A stretch of DNA of 64,000 bases from Cubamyces lactineus. Taxonomy: Eukaryota; Basidiomycota; Agaricomycetes; Polyporales; Polyporaceae. Positions 57,049-64,000 of this stretch are shown here, in pieces. Both the position numbers and the translations under genes were made by a program. Numbering within the stretch: the stretch's first letter is position 1; each line of letters begins with the position of its first letter. The notes beneath the pieces were generated by a model that saw only the letters and a program-made list of their open reading frames with translations, searched no databases and had not been told where the DNA came from. Where the stretch lies: NCBI GenBank assembly GCA_022376465.1, contig JACDTU010000001.1, positions 806,001 through 870,000 of the forward strand. Reading direction: 5' to 3'.

Positions 57049-57929
57049 ATGTCCGGCCTACGTTCACAGCGCATCGAGCGCAAGATCATCCAAGATGTCG
57101 TGCAACTTCCCTCGGGGACCTCCCTTGAATATACCCTGCTGCGACCAGCGCCCTCTTCCTCGGCGCCAGCGGATAGGGCCTCGGAGGATGCCAAGAAGGT
57201 CGCTATATGCTTACACCCATGGTCATGGCTAGGCGGTAGGATGGACGATCCGTGAGTAAGCAAAGTGCCCAGCTTCTTGTTTTGGTTACTCAAATGCAAC
57301 ACAGCGTGCTCCAGATCGTGACGGAACCGTTGCTCGAGCGCGGATACGATGTGCTCCGGTACAACACCCGGGGTGCCGGCAAGTCCAAAGGGTGGCCCTC
57401 ATTAACGGGTAGCCAAGAGGTAGAAGACCTCAAGGAACTCGTTGGTTGGGTGCGGTCCAACGCTCCCGACCTTGTCAAGTTAGTGATTCTGGTACGTGCA
57501 TCGCATTAGCGCCCATAGTCTCGTATTCGATGTATTGAGCCAGCATTGTAGGGATACTCGCATGGATCATTGATAGCTTCCATGCACCCGGTATTGCACG
57601 ATGTGGACACTTCACATATTCTCCTGTCGTATCCTCTTGGCCCTCGACACTGGCTTACTGCGTTTCGCTCGCATCGATACACGACGGCGCTCCAGGACCT
57701 CGTCACCAACCCAAAGTCTAGAGTCCTAGTCATCTACGGGGACCAAGATGATTTCACTTCTATCCAGGCATACGACTCTTGGGCGGAACAGCTCCGATCG
57801 GCCAGAGAGTCGAGCCCATCTGACCATAGCAGTCTTAGAATTGCCAAGGTCGAGGGCGCCTCGCATTTCTGGCGCGAGTACACAGCAGTGCATCAACTCG
57901 TAAACACCGTGAGGGAATGGGTAGAGTGA
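57049..57929 (+). CDS. Alpha/beta hydrolase
   Basis: Three-exon model: join(57049..57251,57305..57491,57552..57929), 255 residues. Small serine hydrolase with the oxyanion strand VAICLHPWSWLGG, a second strand YDVLRYNTRGAGKSKG, the nucleophile elbow GYSHGS (Ser133), the acid-bearing strand RVLVIYGDQDDFTS and the final His in GASHFWRE. The pattern (RYNTRGxGxSxG, then SHG) is that of the dienelactone-hydrolase-like or serine-aminopeptidase-like alpha/beta hydrolases. Substrate unknown. Introns are 53 and 60 nt. An in-frame ATG at 56785 would add 88 residues lacking conserved pattern; 57049 was preferred. Confidence 0.8.
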
Positions 57930-58656
57930 TTCGGTACGTCTTCGTCTCTTCACTGCCAGGGCATTGGGGGGAAAGCTTTTCTCGTTGCTAAACGAGCTCA
58001 ACAGCTCCCGACTCACAGAATGCTTCTGTACGCGATTTGCTCATATCGACCCCACTACGGATTCTAGATTGATACACAGCTTTCGAAGACTCACACTGAC
58101 CATACGGACGGCGAATGTTAGAACGTGTCGATGCATGCTATCCTATGCTGTCTCACATGTGGAGTGCACCCCTGTGACACAATCATCGTGAGGCCCCTGT
58201 CCCACCAGTACGCGGCCGGAGAAATACATGCTCATCAATGTCTTGCAGCGTTCCCCTATTAGCCTACTCAATGTATAGCATTGACTCCGGCGTCTCCTAT
58301 GAAGCGGCGCCAACATGGGTGTGACTGTGCGCTGCGCTATCTTTGTAGCGCTTGGCCTTGGTACGTCAGCAGCACATCTCTCGCTACAAGCATCACTCAG
58401 CTCATTCAGCTCATTCGTAAGAAGTGCAATGGCATCTTCACACATGCCGTTGCGCGTACATACAACTATGACACATATATCCTCGGGATTCCCTGATTGT
58501 GATCAGTTTCGGTAGCGCCCCTCGTACTTCGACACACATCCCGCTCTCCGTTACGCGGAAACCCGTTTCATGCTCCTGTCCCGGACCCACATCAACGACG
58601 AATATAAGGGTCCACCGCCCTGTGAGCTGCTCTCCCACTATCTATCTACATCTATC
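57930..58656. other. Intergenic region between tandem hydrolase genes
   Basis: No gene is supported. It holds the 3' flank of the hydrolase and the promoter of the next gene on the same strand. Confidence 0.5.
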
Positions 58657-59706
58657 ATGGAGGGCGAAGTCGAGTTCATCGTACCCGGCATCCCCAAGCC
58701 CTGCAAGACGTGGTACACCGTCTTCGGCGACCTCTCCCCCAACACCCGGAGCCACCGGCCCCTCGTCGCGCTGCACGGCGGGCCCGGCGCGACGCACGAG
58801 TACCTGCTCACGCTCACAGACCTCACGCGCGCGCACGGCATCCCGCTCGTGCTGTACGACCAGCTCGGGAACGGGCGGTCGACGCACCTGCCCGAGAAAA
58901 AGGACGACGGCGCGTTCTGGACGGAGGACCTGTTCATCGCGCAGCTCGAGGGCCTCCTCGCGCACCTCGGCATCCAGGACGACTTCGACCTGTACGGGCA
59001 CTCGTGGGGCGGCATGCTCGGGGGTCGCTATGCCATCCGGCAGCCGCCAGGCTTGAAGCGCCTCATCCTCGCGAACGCGCCCGTGAGCATGGAATCGTGG
59101 CTGGCGGCCGTGAACAGGCTCAAGACGGAATTGCCGCTTCCCGTGCAGGTGCGTGCGATGTACACTTTTTCATCACGCAAGGGTGAGCATCTGACGTGGA
59201 GATACAAGGCGGCGCTGGATAAGCACGAAGCCGAGGGCACGACGGACTCGCAGGAGTACCAGGACGCCATCATGCTGTTTTACGGGCGTTACGTCTGTCG
59301 GATTGAGCCTTGGCCGCGAGAGGTGGCGGGGATATTCGAGGCGATTGCGAACGACCCAACGGTCTACTCCACCATGTATGTTCCCACCCTTGTCCCATCC
59401 ACATACACTTCCGACATACGTCTTACGACTCGCTGTGGCAGGATTGGTCCAAGCGAGTTCTTTATCACCGGTTCGTTGAAAGACTGGACCCTCCTCGATG
59501 GACGTCATCTACACAAGGTCAGAGCGAAGACGCTGCTGCTGAACGGCCGGTACGACGAGGCTCAGGACAGCGTCATGTGCCCGTTCTTCCGCGACATTCC
59601 TCGAATCGAGTGGCACACGTTCAAGAACTCGAGCCACATGCCGCACCACGAGGAGAGAGACGAGTTCATGAAAGTCGTGTCCGGCTTCTTGCTGGGAGAC
59701 GATTGA
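58657..59706 (+). CDS. Proline-iminopeptidase-like alpha/beta hydrolase
   Basis: Three-exon model: join(58657..59148,59209..59375,59442..59706), 307 residues. The family (S33) removes N-terminal proline or hydrolyses amino-acid amides. Motifs are HGGPG (40-44, the oxyanion hole), YDQLGNGRSTHLP, the nucleophile elbow GHSWGG (Ser116), the acid in NGRYDEAQD and the catalytic His in SSHMPHHEE. Both introns (60 and 66 nt) have strong GT-AG signals but are multiples of three and lack stops, so the whole gene also reads as one open frame. Splicing is preferred because it restores the family alignment LPVQ/AALDKHEAEG and YSTM/IGPSEFF. Use of GHSWGG and DEAQD matches the fungal L-amino-acid-amidase subgroup. 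Confidence 0.88.
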   Translation: MEGEVEFIVPGIPKPCKTWYTVFGDLSPNTRSHRPLVALHGGPGATHEYLLTLTDLTRAHGIPLVLYDQLGNGRSTHLPEKKDDGAFWTEDLFIAQLEGLLAHLGIQDDFDLYGHSWGGMLGGRYAIRQPPGLKRLILANAPVSMESWLAAVNRLKTELPLPVQVRAMYTFSSRKGEHLTWRYKAALDKHEAEGTTDSQEYQDAIMLFYGRYVCRIEPWPREVAGIFEAIANDPTVYSTMYVPTLVPSTYTSDIRLTTRCGRIGPSEFFITGSLKDWTLLDGRHLHKVRAKTLLLNGRYDEAQDSVMCPFFRDIPRIEWHTFKNSSHMPHHEERDEFMKVVSGFLLGDD

Positions 59707-60075
59707 CGTAGTTGCGTCTAAACATGATGAATGTACGAAGAATTGTAGCATACCGTTCCCCCCCGTTTTCCTTTGTGTTCTTTCCATTTCTTTCCAGTGG
59801 GGTCCCGCAGCGCGAATTCAATCTATATACACCGTGATCTGTACGATACAACGAGCTCGCAAGCATGGCGCATGGTGTTCGTCGTCCGGTCCATCCAGGT
59901 GGAGAGCCGTACGTACTACGGGTACTACGGGTGATTGTACACATTCAAAACGAGAGCAGATGGGCAAACGACAGCGATAGCGAGAGACGACACCAATAGT
60001 GGAGTAGGGGAAGGGTGTGATACAGTATAGTGATGCAAAGTAGGCTAACGATTAGCTGCTGGAAGTCCGAGAGCC
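59707..60075. other. Intergenic region between convergent genes
   Basis: The 3' flanks of the iminopeptidase-like gene and XRN1 face each other. No gene is supported. Confidence 0.5.
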
Positions 60076-63000
60076 TCACGCCGCGGTCGTAGCATGACTA
60101 CCGAAGTGGGCCCCCCTGCCTCGTCCCCTGTGCACGCCTCTCGGAGGTCCTCCACGGCCTCGTTCAGCAGCCGGGACATGCCTGCCACGAGGGGCGACAA
60201 CGACAGGGTTACCTCTCGGGTGCGCTGCAGGCCCGTGGAAGCCACCGCGCGGTTCGAAGCCCAAGCCACGGCCACGGCCCCGTCCACGGACGAAGGGAAC
60301 TTGGTCGTTGTGGTTTCCGTTCGTTTGGGGAATGGACTGTGAAGGCGTCTTCGCGTGACCGTTGGCTGTACCATTTTGCTGGTGGACATGAGGAACGGCC
60401 GGGGCTGGAGGCCCGCCTCGCGGAGCACCACGACCGCGGTTCGGGTTCGCCATGATCTGCACAGGGCCGTTGTGCCCGATCCCCTTTTGAGCCGCGCCGT
60501 TGAAGCCGTTGACATTGTGGCTGGTGGAAGATCAGTTTGATTGGTTGTACTGGGAGGGGTGGTACTCACGCGGCTGGTGCGGGCCTGAACCCGGCAGCAG
60601 GGTGCTGGCCAGGAGCTGGACGGACGGAAGGATGGGGGCCAAACTGGGGCTTGAAAGGAACCTTGGGTTGCTGCTGTGTGGGTACCTTGGGATTCGTAGA
60701 CGCGACGAACTGCGGGTTGGTCAAGTTGAGACATGACCAAAATTCTACAGTCGATCCTCTATATTGCGAGCACCTGATATACGGACATTGAGGTCAACGT
60801 CGATGCTCAAATAGGTGTGCTAAGGCCTTACCGATCACTCAAGGTCGTACCCGACATGAATGGCGCGTCCCACACCACGTCCATAGACTTCGCGTTCATA
60901 CCGACGACGACGCCCTTGATCGAAAGCGGTACGCTACCAGAGTCTTGAACCATGATGACGCGATCCCCTAGCGCGAAGTGCTGGTTCTGCAGACGATAGA
61001 CGGCATGCGAGGGCTTGAGCACAGCCTGACGGGGAATGCCTTTGACGATCGCCTTCTTGATGCCTGCTGGAGACTTATTGGCTGTGATACTGTCCGCAAG
61101 CGCTTCGATCTCCTTGACGGTAGCCTGCAGGGGGTATCGTGAGTATACGACACGACTATACTTGCTACGCTCCCGTACCTTGCCGAGTTGATCACAAAAC
61201 AGAGATACAGGCTCAAAGTCGCGTACGCCCTTGGTGTTCAGCCATGTCTTCACTTCCTTCGCTTTGGCATCCGGATTGGGAGCATCACGGAATACGTCGT
61301 TGGCCTTCACCATAGCTGAATAACCTGTCAGCAATGAGACAGCAAAAGACTTCGTGTAGTCTCGTACCATCGCCACCTTGATCGAGGACCTCGAACACTT
61401 CCGGGTACTTGTTCTGTGATTTGTTAACCTCCGCATTGACCTTACTCGAACAAAACTTATACCTTGTACTCTTGTATAAGTTCGATAGCCTTCTGACTGA
61501 ACTCCCAGTAGCGACCATCCTTGCGTGAATATTCGATCACCTTAAGACCCTTCGCTTCGAACTTCAAACTCAAGCCGAGATTGTTCTTATTGCCATCCGA
61601 GCCTACGACCATGAAGCTGGAAGTGATCTTCGAGAGCGCCCTAGCCGAGATGCCCAGCATTTCTGCGACCTTGAAGGATGGGTAGTACTTGTTCTGGAGA
61701 CGATTCGAGACCACGCTCTTGAATCTGTCGTTCTCGGTCTTCTCCGATGGGAAGAACTGCGCAACTGGTGAGGAAAGCTAGTGGCGGCGCGAGAGGGAGA
61801 GTACGTACGACCAGAATGACAGACAGGGTATCGTCCGAAGTTCCTGAGACTTGCGCGGCAACACCATAGGCGTGCTCTCCCAGGAAGAAGACTTTGCTGC
61901 CTTCAGGGAACTCTTCCGACAAGGGAGGCGGCTCTCTCTCGATGAACCTTGGGTCCTCAGAGTAGACTTCAGATACGGTCATCTGCACCGCCTGCTCCAC
62001 CTCCTTGTCAGCGTCTTCGTAATCCTTGACGAACGCGCCATTGTCAAGACGCTTGAGACCTGCATGAAAAACGTCAATGCCATGGTCACACAAGATAATC
62101 AGATAAGGCTTACCCTTCAGAGGACGGACGTGCACGAGAACTTCAACATTGCCCGTGATCACACCACAACGCTTCGAATAGTAATGCTCAACCCTCTCCG
62201 CTTTCATCTTCCAGAGGCCAAGACCTTGAGGGGAGTGAGGGTTCGAGACGACCTTCGCCGGCTTCCCCGGAATGACACTAAGCTTCTCGTACTTGAAGAG
62301 TGAATCCGAGATTGCAGACACCATGCCTTCTTGGAGGAATGGCCAACCGATAAAGATGCGTCGTCCAATCAGTTCCTGTGCGACGTCTTCTACCTTCCGG
62401 TTCTCGTGAGCATTGACGATGTGCACCACCATCGACTTGTTGCGGCTTTCTGAGCCATGAACGTTGACACCGTGGTAGCCTAGCGTCGCGGTGTGCGGGA
62501 GCGTCTGCAGTGAGGGGAAGCCCGCCAATGCCTCCGCACCAAGCTGGACTCCGTCGCATAGACCTTGAATCAGATGAAGTCCATCCAGAGTAGGCAGGTC
62601 GAACGGCTCCATCTTGCAGAAGCAACGGTAGAGAGGTGGGAAGATACCCGGGAGCGACGACGGGTATACGGTCGGTTCCCCAGGATTGTAGGTGAACTTG
62701 GTACTTGTCCCGAAACTATTGCGCACTCGTTCATCCTCCGTCAGACGATGTTCTCGCGCTGTGCGTGAAAACAGTCAGCGTTGTGATCTATGTATGCGCC
62801 CAGGATTGCTTACAGGACATAGCTTTCAGGAGCCTCTTCTCGTCGATAAAAGGGATCTTGACGATGGCCTCCCAATCCTGCTTCTTCCCGTTGAGGTCTT
62901 GCTCGAACTCGGTTGGGTAGAAGTCCAGAATGGGCGAGTTCGGGTCGTACATGAGGTCCTACAAATGTATGAGTAAGAGGCGAGAAATGACGGAGTACAC

Positions 63001-64000
63001 GTTGGCGTACTCGGTAAGCCTCTGGGATGAGCTCCTTGCTAGCCTCGGGAAGCACACCCATGAGTTGTTCAAACGGCCTGAAAGGCTTCCCAAGGTCGAA
63101 ATTGAAGGACATCTTGTCGACACCCTTCAGGTCTATACGGGCGTACATTCAGCAGTAGCCCAAGTGGTCAGACAACGTTGGCATACCTGATATACGCGGA
63201 GCGTAGTGGTAGTTGTAGAACCAACTCCACGATGCCACGCCGCTGTAGTAGTAATACATGACCCACTGCAGGCCCTCGACGTAGCGATAAACGAGGTCGC
63301 CCATATCCTTAGGGTCGTCGTATGAAATCTCCAATTTGCCCTAGTGCCAAGGGTTAGCGTGGACTACGAAGGGCCGTAGGGGAGCGCAGACATACTTTGT
63401 AGTAAGTCCTCTTCCACTCGTCCATCTTCTCTTTGATCGACATCTCATACCGAGCGTCGAAGTCACCCTCTTTGTCGTCTTCCATCACTTTCGCCCTCTC
63501 ATACTTGGTGAGAACGCGGTCAACGGCCGCTCTAGCTTCCTCGTCATCTTCATCTTCCCATTCGTCGTCGTCACCTTCGCCCTCGCCTTCAACCGCCGGC
63601 TTACCCTCTTCAGGCAAAGGCTCCTCAAGCTCGCCAGGGAAGCGCCATGTCACCAGGTTCTGGTCCTCCTCGTCGTATTCATCCCACGTGAGCGACAGGT
63701 GCAGGTCATCGGCGAGGCGGTTGATGAACTGCCTATCTCGAGCGGGGAAGGTGTTCGGCATGGTAAGAGGAGGACGCGATGGCTGCTGGGATGCAGACAA
63801 CTTTCTCCTCTCCAGGACAAACGCCTTCACTTGATCGAAGATCTTCCGCTGCGACGTAGTCAAGACTGGCATTCGGTTGTGAGCATCGTTGAAAAGGTAT
63901 TGAGCAAGAAACGTACCAAGCTTGGACCGCTTGCGACCCATCTCCATCTCTTTCACATGCTTTGCCTGCTTCCCCTTGAACCAATTCAGGTCCGCATACT
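60076..64000 (-). CDS. XRN1: 5'-3' exoribonuclease XRN1 (partial, C-terminal part)
   Basis: Thirteen exons in the window: complement(join(60076..60520,60570..60773,60832..61124,61179..61315,61368..61413,61463..61756,61809..62059,62114..62758,62814..62958,63011..63132,63187..63340,63396..63865,63917..>64000)), about 1,096 residues, with the 5' end beyond the right edge. XRN1 degrades decapped mRNA in the cytoplasm. Seen in order: end of the catalytic region ([14 protein letters not shown]), an acidic linker, the helical domain [20 protein letters not shown] and [17 protein letters not shown], then [20 protein letters not shown], the D1-D3 region, the SH3-like domain ([20 protein letters not shown] to RGSTVEFWS), and a Pro/Gln-rich tail ending in RGRGRG repeats. 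The catalytic acidic cluster lies off the window. Introns are short (49-58 nt). The RGG tail is a likely RNA-binding or methylation region; this is inference. Confidence 0.95.

Overview
The window reads as nuclear DNA of a filamentous basidiomycete, most likely an Agaricomycete. The coding genes are GC-rich, are cut by many short introns (mostly 49-120 nt, GT-AG, typical donors GTGAGT/GTACGT/GTAAGC), and encode eukaryotic housekeeping proteins in fungal form. These include neutral trehalase, ATG15, a peroxisomal adenine-nucleotide carrier, a channel nucleoporin, dynactin ARP10 and XRN1. Exon boundaries below were assigned by eye from splice signals, reading phase and remembered family sequence. 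No database search was run.

Layout. 1-651 (-): N-terminus of a membrane transporter, probably an ABC transporter, running off the left edge. 2571-5998 (+): neutral trehalase. 6803-8358 (+): ATG15-type lipase. 8465-14 kb (-): two copies of an unknown paralogous family flanking a peroxisomal ANT1-like carrier. 14.17-14.95 kb: a repeat element with terminal inverted repeats. 15708-18055 (+): arrestin-like protein. 18995-20078 (-): a small Zn2Cys6 regulator built from very small exons. 20.1-28.0 kb: an almost 8 kb stretch with no gene I can support. 28032-29923 (+): NUP49/Nup58-type nucleoporin. 30297-31647 (-): family-17 glycosyltransferase. 32184-34435 (+): ARP10. 35269-38365 (-): PX-PB1 protein. 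41173-42940 (-): 13-exon aldo-keto reductase. 44714-45092 (+): an 80-residue Tyr/Ser/Gly-rich protein. 45.1-49.2 kb: a second gene-poor stretch. 49217-51496 (+): GATA factor. 52468-54733 (-): TauD-like dioxygenase. 55658-56714 (-): METTL21-like methyltransferase. 57049-57929 (+): alpha/beta hydrolase. 58657-59706 (+): proline-iminopeptidase-like hydrolase. 60076-64000 (-): the C-terminal two thirds of XRN1, continuing past the right edge.

The genes do not form a single pathway. Loose themes are carbon and stress turnover (trehalase, ATG15, peroxisomal ATP carrier), nuclear and cytoskeletal machinery (NUP49, ARP10, PX-PB1), RNA decay (XRN1) and transcription control (Zn2Cys6, GATA). The features most worth a second look are the 9-nt trehalase microexon, the GC-AG intron in the reductase, the Zn2Cys6 gene with its long gene-free flank, the duplicated unknown family, the TIR element, two identical CRE octamers, and the small Tyr/Ser/Gly-rich gene.
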